DNA of 64,000 nt from Guyanagaster necrorhizus (Eukaryota > Basidiomycota > Agaricomycetes > Agaricales > Physalacriaceae): positions 62,001 through 126,000 of the forward strand of contig NW_025064880.1 in the NCBI RefSeq assembly GCF_019112545.1, read 5' to 3'. This document shows positions 9,353 to 21,890 of this stretch, piece by piece. Each line of letters begins with the position of its first letter. Position 1 is the stretch's first letter. The notes under the pieces were generated by a model that was given only the letters and a program-made list of their open reading frames with translations, was not told the DNA's origin and made no database searches. A program made the translations under genes and the position numbers.

Positions 9353-12300
9353 TCAACGGTGACTGCTCCAACCACCCTCCTGTATCATCTGGGCTCGTTG
9401 AGGATTCATACCAGTGGGAAGAGCGGCAGGTTGAGGAGGCGGGAAACCACCCGGACGATGAGAGGGTGTTTGGTACCCATAGGGCATCTGCGGAGGAGGT
9501 CCATTGGTGCCGTATCGAGGACCAGGAGTAGCGCCTCCGTATGGATTCGGCGTCCTTGCAGGCTGTCGAATGGATGCATGTCCCGGAGTAGCTTGTCCCG
9601 TGCGGGCAGGAGTTCGGATGCCTGCACCAAACGGTGTCCGACCTCCAGTGTTCGCCAGATTTTGAGATTCATGGAGATGCCTGATGGAAGCTTAAAATTG
9701 GAAAGTATAATGACGATTAAAATGTTTACTTACCGTACTTTGAAAGCATCACAGAGTTCGGGCACTCCAACAGCTGCGGCCTCGAACAAATAGTATGCTT
9801 CCGGGGTTACGCGTACCGGCTAGGATGGAAGCGATCAGCTTCAGAGAATCGATTGACTTGGGACCAGCGTACCCATGTTTGCACAGCCGATTGTTTGTTG
9901 GCGAGAAAACAGAGACTGAAGTGTCCAGGCCTTTTCCGATTGAGTGTAAACCCGTACATACTTTTTGCGGGATTAGCCGCCAGCTGCTGCTTCAAAAAGA
10001 GATCTGTAGAGCAATTGTGTCAGCACTGGTTTCGACGATGCTGTGAGTAACTTACGAAGCTCATCTTCTGAACCTTGCTTAAAGCGATCATGGGCCATCA
10101 ACTCCTCAACGCGACGAGCCATCGCTTGCACATGGTTGACAATTAGTTCATCCAAATCAGCGTATCGGTGAGATGCGTCTACAATGAGCTGACTACCGAT
10201 TGTTTGGCCGGTGGGATCTGCATTGGGCTCCGTGACGTCTGTTGTCGATGTCAGAAGATGAAACATGATCTGTCGCAAATTGACACTCACCGATATGCTG
10301 ATAAAGTTTATCATCGACCTTCCATGTAACAGCAAGATGGTTGGCGCCTTTGGATGAAGGACGAATGACCACATCGCCACGTTGTTGCTTGTCGAGATAA
10401 TTCTCTGCTTGTGCGGTATTGAAATTGTGGAAGTTGGGATGTTTGATAACCCGCCGATTTTTAGCACCTTCCGCCCGTTTCTTCCGAGCGAGTACTTCTT
10501 GGTCTTTTTCGTGCCGTTGGTGATCCCAATGTTCATCAGGTCGTACACGACGAAACGCGCTGTCACCTCCACCAACATCAGACTGTCGAGTCGACAGCTC
10601 TACCATGAACTGATCGGTCTCTAGACTGAGCTTCACTTCTATCACAACACCTGGTACGGCCATATTTGGAAGAAGGTGACCTCCATTGTCCATCATAAAT
10701 TCGGGCTGGACGATACCCTCAATACCAGAATCCAAGCGAACATGAGCGAGGTTGGTCTTGACACGTTGCACGAGAACAGAGACGATCAGACCTACACGCA
10801 GCGTCCGATGAGTTTCTCCACTCAGCATTGTGAGCACGTCCCACGGCTCGAGAACAGGCCAGCGGTTACGCTGCTCCGCGAAGGGCTTTAAGAGCTCTTC
10901 ACGAATGACGTTGAGTGTATGTCGTTTTAGCTCCTGGTTGGCATTGAAAAGACTGACAGCAAACTCGTCAAGGTTAAGCTCCGAAAGTTTTTTCTCGTTG
11001 TCTGGATCGCGCATGATCATTGTCACAACATGTGATGGGTGTTCATCATGTATGTCTTCTTCGTCCAGTTCCAAGGCGTCTGTGGCCATCTTTCGAGCCA
11101 ATTCGTAGTCCTCCGGATGTATGCGAGTATCGTCCAATGGATCTGGGGCATTGTCATCGTCGTGACGGTTTCTCATGGACTTCGATTCTTGCTCTTGATG
11201 TATACGGAGGAAGCCCGCAGCATTCAAGAAGATCTTGGTTGTTAAAAGTCCTCCTTTGATGAACTGATTACGATTGACCAGATTACCACCCTAGGATGTG
11301 TCTTTATGAGCGGACTGGATTTGAACTGCCTTCGGTAGTGACATACCTGCGAAGCAATTTTCTGGATAAGGACCTGTGCCTTCCGAGGGCCGAGACCGCA
11401 GACGAAGGGTAACAATAGTCCGTAGTAACTATCAGCCGCTGCTCGATTGATATCTACGCCGACTTTGTTAGTTACATCAACCAAAGTCCGCTCCAGCGCC
11501 ATTAGAAGTTTCTCTCGGGGAACCTGGTCTAAACGTCAGAGAGACGCAAAGAGAATTTGACAAGCACTCACCAGATGCTGATCATCCTCGTCAAAAGTCA
11601 CGGCAGCTATATCAGAACCCAAAGCAGCGTACTCGTTCAAAGGGTTCTGAGCATATCGGGCCATACCTACACAATACCTGGCAGTTTGTGATAGGGCATT
11701 GAACTCTTCCGCAGCACGAGGGCTATGCTGATATATTCGAGCAGTCTCGTCGCGAATGTAGATGACAGGAATATCAAAATCCGGGTCTTGCTCTGCTCCT
11801 TCAACTGGTCCAGGTCCATGCTTGAGAATTTCCTTGACACGATACGATAACTTTGCAGTGGCCATAGTAAACCCGCCGATGACAATAACGTCCGGTTTAC
11901 GACGTTTTATAAGGTCGAAGAATTCATCCTTCTGCTCTTGGTCGAACAGATTGTCAATCTTTGTACTCTCACGCATGCGACCAGCTTCATCCATGAAGAC
12001 GACGGAGATAGGATCCCTCTGAGGATCACCTTTACCCCAGGAAAGGGCCAAGATGGATGCAGTGTCACCGAGGCTCATCTTGGGCGTGAAGTATGGTGCA
12101 ACGTCAAGACGCTATATACGTATAAGTATGAGGGGACACATAATGAAATTTGTGATTCCCACCTTCCTGAGTCCTGCAGCACAGCCAGCCGCCAGGAAAT
12201 CTTCGACCTCATCCCGCAAGTACTCCCGCATCCATTTGATGCCGGCTGGTATCAGATGCTGGGCGAGCACTTCTTGAACAATTCGGGCACGTTCCTCGTT

Positions 12301-14559
12301 CCAAGCCTTTGCCGATTCACTGAAACTATCAGACGCAAATGCATCATTTAGTCTTCGCTCAAAAGCCGAATACGCATTCACGGGAAGGAAGATGGAGATA
12401 GTCACTAAGTGAGCATTTTCGGCAGCAATCATGTGGAGAAACTGCGAAGACATCGTCATTTCACGGCCAGATTTGTTGAGTAAATATTTGAAGTTCTGTA
12501 AATTTATCGTCAGAATAGGCCCCTAGATGAGAAAAAGATGCCCACAAAGTATGGGTGGTGTTCATCTATCTTCGTCTTGCCTCGCTCGTTAGGAAGCACC
12601 GAAACCTGGCCATCCTCTTTGAAAGCCTGGCGGACATGATTCCGTAGCAGAGGATCTTTGCCCAACTCAGTGGCGATGATCATGCGTGCCTGCCGAAGTA
12701 ATTCTTCGGCTGGAAGGGCTCTTGCAGGGTCCGGATCAGCAAATCTTTCAGCATATACCAAAGGATTAAGGTCCTGGTCTTCAATGAAATGCACGTGATT
12801 CATTGCCACAAAATTCAGGACCACCTCGTGCGGTTGAATGCCAAATCCCTGTTCATGTCAGTCAGCGGCGCTGGACAAGAGGCTAGGAACGCACTTGGGC
12901 CAGGCGAGAAACAATGCTCTTCTTGGTGACTTCGTAAATCGATACGCGACTAGGCATTTTATGTTTCTTAGTGTCGGTCTCTTCGTCATCATGGAAATGA
13001 AATGTTTCGTCGGGCTTCTTGTTCTTGTACTTCATATTCAGCCACTCGGTAGCATCAGCTACTACTTCGATACCATCTATCTGTGGCAAGACTTCTTCCT
13101 CAAAGTACTTGTCGCTCACGTGGAGCCGCTCGTAAGCAGCCGTCAGCGTGTTTCGACGTTCGACAAGGGATCGATATTTCTGGCCAAGGGAGTAAATCTT
13201 CCACAGTTCTGACAAGCTGAGAAGCTCGAAACGTGCTCGAACGTCGTTGACATCGAAATAAGATATGTGATCGCGTTTATGGGTCCAAATATAGGGAACT
13301 TCGTACTCCTCAATGAAGAGCTGCCTGAGCGCGAAAGTGACGGCTAACACCAGTGCTCCTTTCAAGTCTTGATGTTTTCCAAGAGGACTGAAGAACTCTA
13401 GGGTCTTTCGGTGAGACAGCCGTTGACTAACCCATAAGGCAGCGCCATTCATGTCGTCGGGAGTCAGAGATGTATGCAGAGATAGAGATGAGTTCGGAGA
13501 AATGGATGATGTCGCCAGTTGCATTCGCTCGGGTATGTCCCGAGCGCGTATCAGATCATCATCTTCGGTCAACATTCGAGCTCGGATGTCAGTTGGCTCA
13601 AAGACCTGAAATAATGGTTAGGAGCTCCAACAGCCATGGAGAAGCAAAATAAACATACATCTTGGTACCTAATATCAGGTTTGGTTTGCTCTTCGTCATA
13701 TTCATACTCGTCATCGGCTGCTAAAGCCCAGTCATAATCATGACCATCGCCAAACACATCATGAATCTCCTCCCATGCACTAGAAATAGATTAGAAAGGA
13801 AAGATACCAGAGGGAGATGGTCGTACTTCGCATCGATTCCAGCTAACTCTGGCCGTATTTCACGGGCTTTTTTGCGGCGCTCCAATTCCTGCCTCTTTCT
13901 TTCCTTTCTCCGCTCTTCACGAGCCTGCTCATCCATGGCACCACCTTCGTCTTCATCTTCATATTCGATGAAGTCATCCATATCCCCGTCTGCATCCTCG
14001 TCGTCTTCCTCTCCTCGTCGATCGTCATCCCATATTTTGTGAATATCTTGAATCCGAGGCAGTTCGTCATCGTCATCTAAGTCATCGTCGGAAGACTCGA
14101 CCACTGCACGGCGTGAAGACGACGCGGCTGGAGGTGAGTCTGATCCATGTCTAACGAGACGCTTGAGACGATTTCTCTTGAATGAGGTGCCTGTATTTTC
14201 TTCGAGTAAATCCAGGTCATCATCTTCTAGCATTTCTTCTTCCTCTGTTACGAGAGTTAAAAATCTCCGGCATACATGTGTCCGAAATGCTTGCCTCGAT
14301 GCCTGTGATGCCTCTTTCGACGTTTCTTTCTTCGCCGCCTGTCCTCTTCTTCGTCATCAGAGTCAACAATGAATCCCTGCTTTATCTTCTTCTCCTCCTC
14401 GGGGTCGTCTTCATCTTCTTCGGAGCTATCATCTGAGGCTCCAGGCATTATTACATCACCTTCACCTTCGTCATCGTCGCCGTGCTCGAAACCGTTCATG
14501 GGAACATCCTCATCGGGGAATGCCACCTCATTGGCATCGTCTGGTACAGGCGAAGACAT
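9353..14559 (-). CDS. SPT6: Transcription elongation factor SPT6
   Basis: Histone chaperone and elongation factor that travels with RNA polymerase II. The start is ATG 14559 (MSSPVPDDANEVAFPDEDVP) and the stop TGA at 9353-9355, with at least a dozen exons. Domain order matches the family: a very acidic N-terminus with Lys/Arg runs (14.5-13.8 kb); a helix-turn-helix core with KTLEFFSPLGKHQDLKGALV (13.4 kb); a YqgF RNase H-like domain (ILALSWGKGDPQRDPISVVF, KRRKPDVIVIGGF, 12.1-11.6 kb); a helix-hairpin-helix segment (FVCGLGPRKAQVLIQKIASQ, 11.4 kb); a death-like segment; an S1 domain (VRLDSGIEGIVQPEF, 10.7 kb); then tandem SH2 (MYGFTLNRKRPGHFSLCFLA, 9.9 kb), which binds the phosphorylated Pol II linker. 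The C-terminus is Pro/Gly/Thr-rich and ends GGWSSHR. Exon borders are inferred. It shares an approximately 130-bp bidirectional promoter with the deaminase. Confidence 0.95.
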
Positions 14560-14687
14560 GGTGGTACAGGTTCAAATTGAGACCGCTGTCGAGAAAACAA
14601 CTGAACAAGGGGCAAGAATCTGTTTGTAGCATTATGTCAGCGTAAGTTTGCTTGTTGTGACATGTTTGTGACAGAGGCCTTGACAAG

Positions 14688-15215
14688 ATGAGCACCGACG
14701 TCGATGAACAGGTCGCGTTCATGCGCCTTGCGCTGGCGGAGGCAGAAAAATGTCAGGCGTCTCCTACAGCGTTTTGCGTGGGCTGCGTTCTAGTACTGAG
14801 ATGGCCTGATAATGGCACCCCTGCCGTTGTCTCTACAGGTTATTCTAGGGAACTCGAAGGAAATACACACGCTGAAGCCAACGCCCTTACAAAGCTACAC
14901 TCTCTCCCACAGGATAAGCTTTGCCATATATTTTCCGCATCCTCTGTACCATTTTCACTCGACATCGGTGAAATCTTGGCTCGTCTCGACGTATATACAA
15001 CCATGGAGCCCTGCTCCATCCGAACATCCGGGCTGGCGCCCTGTGCAGATGCTTTGATAGCCGCCAAGATCAAGCGGTGTTTTATCGGTGTAGGGGAGCC
15101 CGCCGATTTTGTCACCTGTGAAGGTGCACAGAAGCTAAAGGATGCTGGCATAGAGGTTGTGTGGGTAGAAGGCTTGGAGGAAGAAAGTCTTCGAGTTGCT
15201 CGTCGCGGCCATTAA
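14688..15215 (+). CDS. Cytidine/DRAP deaminase-family protein (RibD-like)
   Basis: Zinc-dependent deaminase of the cytidine deaminase fold, 175 residues in one exon. The zinc site is complete: HAE (in NTHAEANALTKL) and PC-x-x-x-x-S-G-x-x-PC (in TTMEPCSIRTSGLAPC, two cysteine ligands). The second motif with SG and PC is characteristic of the riboflavin-pathway deaminase branch (RibD / Rib2 type), so it probably acts on a pyrimidine intermediate or a related small substrate rather than RNA. An insert (LPQDKLCHIFSASSVPF) separates the two motifs. The exact substrate cannot be assigned from sequence. Divergent from SPT6. Confidence 0.85.
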   Translation: MSTDVDEQVAFMRLALAEAEKCQASPTAFCVGCVLVLRWPDNGTPAVVSTGYSRELEGNTHAEANALTKLHSLPQDKLCHIFSASSVPFSLDIGEILARLDVYTTMEPCSIRTSGLAPCADALIAAKIKRCFIGVGEPADFVTCEGAQKLKDAGIEVVWVEGLEEESLRVARRGH

Positions 15216-15914
15216 TACTCTCGCTTCATTCCTTCGCTCGCTGAATTACCGTTTTACGGATTACTTTTCCTGGAAAGGGCTTAGTGTGGTACATGTGTAA
15301 AGGGTCCTAGTCTTCCGTCCATTGGTTTCCGGTATTGATCACTTTGGTATAGCCATGAAGAATATCATACAATTGTATTGGGAGCCGACTATAGCCTTTC
15401 AACAGACGCGCTTTCGGCCGTGTCTCGCTTCACGGCTTGATTCGCCTGACCGGGTGAAAGTAATGCACCCTACAAATCGACTCCCATCAAGTGCATGAAT
15501 TATATCCGGAGAACGACACGAGAAAGGAATGCCGGCATTCAACTGGCTCCTACGTGTCAAGTAAGAAACATCATGTCGGGTTGAATCTGTCAACGGCGGT
15601 CAATGTCGTATCAGTCTGAAGTCTTGGACTTCGGCAAGCTCTAGGCATTAGTCACGTAGGCGCCGACTAGTTCTGAACACACTGACAGAGGTACGAATAA
15701 CTCCAAGTGAGCCAGGAGACCCGTCCAAGCGTTTTTCATCCTGAATGATCGGCTATGTTCCTTACCTCTGGACCAGGAGGAGATGTATCAACAGCGATGG
15801 ACAATATTACCGCTTGGACCCTGATCGGGTGTGTAATTATACGCAGGCTAGACCCGTGTAACTGATGCAACATAGGACATAACGAGGAGGTGGGAAAGAT
15901 TTTTGATCACGAGA
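15216..15914. other. Intergenic region upstream of the siderophore gene
   Basis: Holds the 3' flank of the deaminase and distal promoter of the ornithine monooxygenase. No gene seen. Confidence 0.4.
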
Positions 15915-15982
15915 TTATCTGATAAGATTACATTTGATTTGACGCAGCATGGTAGACTATCAGATAACTGGTTATCAGATAA
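15915..15982 (+). promoter_or_regulatory. Cluster of three iron-GATA sites (ATCWGATAA)
   Basis: Three exact matches to ATCWGATAA lie within 68 bp: ATCTGATAA at 15917-15925, ATCAGATAA at 15959-15967 and ATCAGATAA at 15974-15982. The first and third are embedded in an 11-bp palindrome (TTATCWGATAA). This extended GATA motif is the known binding consensus of the fungal iron-sensing repressors (Urbs1, SREA, Fep1 family). It lies 311-379 bp upstream of the ornithine monooxygenase start, so iron repression of that gene is inferred. Confidence 0.85.
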
Positions 15983-16231
15983 GGAATGCTACTTTGGTCA
16001 CAATGATCAGTGTGGTTCGCAAACAACACTCCTTCTGCCTCTCTGCCGGACGAATTCTACCATTTGGAGCCTAACCAGTGGTTTTCATGACGAGCTTGAC
16101 CCTTTTACTTCCTGATCTAGATCTTCATATTGGGAACAATGTTCCGGTTCCTTTCGAAAAGTTTTTCAAGTCCAAATGGCATCCTCGGCAAATTTGACGT
16201 CTTTCTGTCGTGTTCAACCCGTTTGATTCCG

Positions 16232-16240
16232 TATAAAATA
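16232..16240 (+). promoter_or_regulatory. TATA box of the ornithine monooxygenase gene
   Basis: TATAAAATA lies 53-61 bp upstream of the start codon and downstream of the GATA cluster. The arrangement fits a strongly regulated promoter. The transcription start was not measured. Confidence 0.6.
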
Positions 16241-16292
16241 AACCCCATCTTGCTGGTACTCATACGTTGACCCACGACCATCTATCACAGGT

Positions 16293-18170
16293 ATGCAGAG
16301 CCCCGACACGACTTTTGACCTCATTGGGCTTGGCTTCGGTCCCGCCAATATTGCGATTGGCGGAGCTCTAGTAGAGAGCTGGGCTGTCCATTGGGTATGT
16401 CCTGCATCTTATCTTATTCCAATATGCCCTCTAACACTCCCGAACCGGGAAATAGGATTCTAGTCATCAAGACTATCCTATCAAAAAGGTGCTCTTCCTC
16501 GAGAGGAATATAAAGTTTCAATGGCACCCTGGAATGCTCCTTCCAGATGCTCGTATGCAGATCAGGTATTTGCTTCTATACTCAATGAAGCAACCCTTTT
16601 CTCACCGGCTTTGATGTTCCGGCCAGCTTCATGAAAGATCTCGCTACTTTGCGTTCGCCGCAATCTCCTATCACTTTCCTATCATACCTTCACAGCCAGA
16701 ACCGTCTGATCAAATTTATTAATCGAGGCTCTACTATCCCCACACGAAGGGAATATGCAGATTATCTGTCATGGGCTGCCCGCTACGTCCAAGATCATGG
16801 TATCCCCGTCTTGTTTGGTACAGAGGTGGTCGGCGTCGATTCTACTTCTGATGGTCTTCTTGTTATTCACACCAAAAGTGTCGCCAATGACGATGTCGCA
16901 TCGTATACAACTCGTGAGCCTTTCTTGAACCGTACAGACGAATAATGATTCTGATCTGTTTTGCGATATAGGCAACCTGATAATCTCACCTGGTGGAACC
17001 GGTCGCATCCCAGCACCTCTCGCCCCACTCATTGAACACCCTCTAATTATCCATAGCTCGACTTATTTGATGTCTGTTGACTCTATTATCGCCTCCGTTG
17101 CTGCAAAGGGCAAAGCAAGTCTTCGTATCGCTGTCATCGGCGCGGGCCAATCCGCCGGCGAGATAACTCTCAACTTACGGGAGAGACTGAGGAGCATCCC
17201 TGTACCGGCTGGGAGACACCAGATTGATATGATCATCCGCAAGGGCGCCTTGAGGCCCAGCGATGATACCCCGTTCGCTAACGAAATTTTTGACCCACAG
17301 GGTATGTCTATCTCTTATAAAATGGAATGCTGATGTTAATTGTGTGCTCTCCAGCTACTGACGCATGGTTTTCTCACCCATCGACCGCAGCTCGTGCTAC
17401 ACAGCTTCAAGAATTCAGGAGCACGAATTACAGCGTGATCAATTCTCTCACCCTAGATGCAGTAAAGACATCCGAGTTTAAATTGCAGCCGCTTTCTGAT
17501 TTATACATAACAGCTTTACGAAGTCATCTATAGTCAAAAGGTGGACAGTGACATCGCGCGCAGAACCAACGGTCCATCTTCTTCTATCCCTTTGGTTCAC
17601 ATTCGACCCTATTCCTGCATCGTTGCTGCCCATGCACCCGAAGTCGATGGTGACCCGGATTTCACGTTCACCATCCAACATGTTCTTTCTCGTGAGTTGG
17701 AGACGGAGAAGTATGACGCGGTCATCTGCGCTACAGGCTACCAACGAACGTCCTGGATAAATCTGTTAAAAAATTCCAGCGTAGGCAAGCACTTTGGCTT
17801 GTCCTCTGCATGCCAACCAGGTACTTGTCGCCTCATTCCGGATACCAAGAGGTCGCTCCAGGACAGTGAGTTGGATTCTCTTCTGCATGGTGGTGGAAGA
17901 TCGGCCGAGTCATCCAATGGAAGTGCTGTGAGCACCCCACCTACGTCACCAACTCTCTCTGTGACCGAATTGGACCGTCATGATGACCACAAAATCTATA
18001 TCAGCAGAGGATACCGCCTTATACCTACCAATGATGGAGGCCTGAAATCCAGGATTTATCTGCAGGGCGTTGAAGAAGCCACTCACGGATTGAGCGATTC
18101 TCTCCTCAGTGTCTTGGGGGTTCGTGCCGGAGAAGTTCTGGATGATCTTTGCAAGGAGGTCCGATTATGA
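16293..18170 (+). CDS. L-ornithine N5-monooxygenase (siderophore biosynthesis)
   Basis: FAD/NADPH enzyme that hydroxylates the side chain of L-ornithine, the first committed step of hydroxamate (ferrichrome-type) siderophores; homologues are Ustilago Sid1 and Aspergillus SidA. The start [20 protein letters not shown] carries the FAD fingerprint GxGPAN. Then come substrate-side motifs FQWHPGML and SPITFLSYL, the NADPH fingerprint [10 protein letters not shown], and [11 protein letters not shown], the conserved ATGY motif. The C-terminus [20 protein letters not shown] is the family ending. About six exons give roughly 530 residues. One join matters: an intron from 17462 ending at the CAG before [13 protein letters not shown] restores the family's 'YEVIYxQ' motif. 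No NRPS, transporter or acyltransferase partner is in the window. An iron-GATA cluster and TATA box sit upstream. Confidence 0.94.
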
Positions 18171-18469
18171 ATGATCGGCGCATCGTTTAATACCCCAAGG
18201 TTAGGTCTCTCAGACTTCGACATTGAAATAAAACCATTGCTACCCTTTCGGTTGATATGCACATTTTGCTTTTGAACTAGACTTCCTTTAAAGCGTTGTT
18301 GACAGCTGTGTGAACCGAGTGACCGAAAATTCGCGGCCACTTGAAGGATATATGATTAGTTCCGAGTCGCTGCACGGTGTACAGGAAAATGCAGAGGGAA
18401 AGGACTTCCAATTATTAAGATTCATATTATCATAACATCCACGTTGTTTAAGTCGAAGTTAACGAAGAT

Positions 18470-20418
18470 TCAGGATTTGTTTCCCCGAGGAAGGAAATCC
18501 GCAGCATAGTATCCGTGGGGACTTAATAATGTTGCAAGCTTTTGATGCACTTCTACTTCAAAAGCCTCGAATGGGAACATCTCTCCGTCAACAGACAAAG
18601 CCCCTTTAGGTGAGAGTGGCTTCATTCTATAGGCATGCGCCTTAATGTAATGCAACTATGACCGGTGAGTTTTACGAAAGTGAGTGCGAAATGGAGAAAC
18701 ATACGCTGTCTTTCCAGAAGTGACCCCCCTTAGGCCCCTCAGCGAGGTCGTGGACGATTTCGCCTCTTGAGGACTGTCACAGAAGAATTACAATGGGGAG
18801 ATAACTTTGGTGACGCATATTTCGTACCAGTGTCTGGGCGACTATGTCAATCAGACCATCATCTGGCAAAGAGGCGGGGAAGGCCATAAAGTCGCTGCAC
18901 ATTCCTTAGCCAAATAAGCTCGGTGATAGTTCAAAATACCTGCCGTCCAACAAAAGGTCCCTTGCCGGCGTATAAGTAGAGAAGTGGTTGATCGAAGGTG
19001 GTCCATCCTTCATCTGACTCATGAGTCGTCAAAGGCGGGAGTGCTGAGTCACCAGCTTCAGTCGCAGCAGGGATGGAACGTTGACTAGCAGACTTGTCAT
19101 TTACACGTCTAGCGTAACATTCCTGTGCCATCTTATTCTTGTCCTCTTCGGCTGCTTTATAAGAAAATTGTACAGAACATGGTTTAAAAGTGACCACTGC
19201 GCATAATGACTGTCAAACGTCTGACGGCAGCATTTCAATGAAAATTGGCTTACGCCCACGAAAGAGGCCGTACACAAAACGTGTGTCACCCATCCATCGT
19301 AAATGTTCTGTCCCGAGATCCAGGTCCGCCATAAGACCCATGGCTTGAGACATGAAAGAAATTGAACGCTTTCCATTCTGTACGAATGAAAACACATCAA
19401 CCTTCATTGGGAGACCTGAAAAGGGCTCAGAATAGCGCGATGCGGAGAGTCTTGTTGATCTTACCCTTGACAACATTCAATGCTGCGGCTACCACGTCGA
19501 AACCATCCTTCCGAACGTGGAGGATGAGATGGAACACTTTGGAAATAATAGAAAAGGTGATATTACCGCTAAGCCAAGTAGGTTTAAAGAAAGACCGTTT
19601 CCACTGCCCGTTGGGATAGGCGCAATTGGAATGGAAAATGCTTTCATAGGGTATGCATGGTGGGCAAAGCCATTCATGACTTCATGGATAAGACCATCAC
19701 CAGAGACAGTGACGATAGCATCGCATTCCAGCGGAAGCACCTTGGCAATCTCATACGCATGATTACTGTGCGTCGTGTCTAGTCATTTAAACAAAATGGA
19801 TAACCAAGTTAAAAGAATGTTAGACTTGGCTCACACTGCACGTCTAACGCACATCCACCTGCACGGAGGACGGGTTCGACAATTTTGGTGAAGATAGCAG
19901 CACCTTTGCGCTATCACGAAAAATAAGTTACAAGTCAAGAGTAGCAGTACGGGACACACAGTTCCGCCATGTGGGTTGACAAGGATTTTGAGCCGACGTC
20001 CTCGATTGACACCCGCATCTGTCAGGTCGTCAGTTGTCGTCGCAACATGACAAAGCCGAACCGAACGATGCACCTTTGAAAGCTGAGTTCAGCACCGTTT
20101 CAGCCCATTCCTTGACGGTGCTAGATTCGCTCTTCTTTGCGGTCCCTTCAAGACGGACTAGAGACAGGTAACCTTTGGTTTTCTTTTTCCACAGATATGA
20201 AACTTGGAGAGTTAGGGTATCTGGATGAAAGTCGGCTTGTATGAGCTGATAAAAGGGTATATCCTTAGGCTCTAGAGCAACTAAGGTGACGGAGACAGAC
20301 AGACAAGCAGAAGACACGTACTGCCGCCGCCCTTCACAGTAAGTGAGGTATCCGAATAAGTGAGTGTGACAGGCTTTCCAGACGAAACGACATGGATGGT
20401 CAGTGCCTGCTCTCCCAT
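18470..20418 (-). CDS. Sphingoid long-chain base kinase (LCB4/LCB5 family)
   Basis: Phosphorylates sphingoid bases (dihydrosphingosine, phytosphingosine) with ATP. The start is ATG 20418 (MGEQALTIHVVSSGKPVTLT). After an N-terminal PH-like stretch (VSYLWKKKTKGYLSLVRLEG), the diacylglycerol-kinase catalytic domain has RRLKILVNPHGG, the nucleotide loop VSGDGLIHEVMNGF (family SGDGxxxEV), and PTGSGNGLS. The C-terminal part contains RYVYGLFRG-type substrate motifs and the family ending KAHAYRMKPLSPKGALSVDG. There are several short introns. Its 3' end faces that of the ornithine monooxygenase, about 300 bp apart. Confident in family; exon ends in the middle are approximate. Confidence 0.92.
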
Positions 20419-20859
20419 CCTCCAGCAAAACAGACGTTGTAAACTGTCGACTAAGGGACGGATCCGGCTCCGGGTAATGTATTTACCGACGTTCGATTTA
20501 CGAACACGTGTTGCTCAAACAGTAACTACGAATAATTATTATACATGGCGCAACTAGTCTCGTAAACCAGACTTAACGGCCCGTATGAAGGTAAGTCATT
20601 CAACCAATTTAGAACCGCAACAACTTTACTCGAGCTTGTTCAGGAATTATCGGACCATTGCCATACAGAAGAATCATCAACGTAGAGCACGTACAACAAG
20701 ATTTTTTGACGCACAAACTCTAAATATTTGTCATGATGAACAAGAACTGGACTGAAAAGCCGAAGAGCAATTCCCACCGCCCATCCACATGACGCTGTTC
20801 CCATACGACTCGACTCGTCTATCTATCTTGAAAGACACGTATTGTGCTGACGAACAGGT
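20419..20859. other. Bidirectional promoter region
   Basis: Separates the divergent sphingoid-base kinase and the first methyltransferase. AT-rich. No gene seen, and nothing here matches the region upstream of the second methyltransferase copy. Confidence 0.4.
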
Positions 20860-21890
20860 ATGACTATCGTTCACAACGTTGCCCAGAGTGGTTTTGGCTC
20901 CGGCACAAACGAACTCTACGATCGGTAAGCGTCACCGTTGCGTTCCATAACGATCCGGTCTCCTTGACTCCTACATTCAGCGCGCGGCCATCGTACCAAT
21001 CCAACACCTTATCTGCGATAAGGGAGGCAGTAAAGGCTACCGCCCCGTTAAATGTTATTGAGTACGTACCCTTGCCCGAGTTTAGATGTCCTGAACTTAT
21101 CCACGAACATAGAATTGGTGCCGGAACAGGTCTGTTCACCAAGTCGCTCCTCAAGCATCCAGATTTCTCCAGTGCAATCAAAGAATTGAGGGCCGTGGAA
21201 CCTAGCGCTGGAATGCGCGAAGTTTTCGTCAAGACCGTTCAGGATGAACGTGTCTCTGCGAGGGAGGGAACATTTGATACCACTAATATTGAAGACGGCT
21301 GGGCCGATCTTGTTACGATTGCTCAGGCACGCGTTTGTCCCCAGGAGAGAGTTTCTCACTCAGATTAATGCAGGCATTTCATTGGTGTCCAGACTTTGAT
21401 GCTGCCTCTGTCGAGTTTGCCAGGATCCTCAAGCCTGGTGGTGTTGTCGCCTTCATTTGGAACCTCGCCGATAAGTGAGTCTCTTATTCCTCTACGCAAT
21501 CTGCATGTAACAGTTTAAATTAATAGAAAGGCTGCACGATGGGTCGCTCAACTGAGGGCCCAAACTGAACAGCACGAACCACTGGGCACTCCACAATTCC
21601 GTCAAGGCCTGTGGCGCAAGATTTTTGGCACGGATTCTTATAAGAGGTCCTTCGAACCTCCAGTAGAAAAAAGCTGGGCGTATAGCTTACCCTGCGACGT
21701 CCCTCTCGCGGTCGATAGAGCCACGACCACGAGCTACATTCAGAATTTGTCCGCCGATGTCAAGTCTAAAGTATTGAACGACGTCAAGGCCATTGTAGAG
21801 CGAGGCGATGATAAAGTCTGGATTGACGAGAGCCAAGGCATGTTCGAATATCCTTACCAGACTTTTTTGGTTATCGCGCAGAAGAAATAA
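20860..21890 (+). CDS. SAM-dependent methyltransferase, Crg1/Tmt1-like (copy 1)
   Basis: Class I methyltransferase; the yeast relatives Crg1 and Tmt1 methylate small molecules such as cantharidin and trans-aconitate. The start is MTIVHNVAQSGFGSGTNELY. Five exons encode roughly 280 residues. Motif I is VIEIGAGTGLFTKSLL, the acidic motif is AVEPSAGMREVF, then DLVTIAQ-AFHWCPDFDAAS, where AQAFHW is the family signature, and LKPGGVVAFIWNL. Joining AQ to AFHW needs an intron at 21327-21373 beginning GC, a GC-AG intron; the alternative GT donor would insert two residues into the signature. A second copy lies 2.5 kb downstream. Substrate unknown. Confidence 0.9.
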
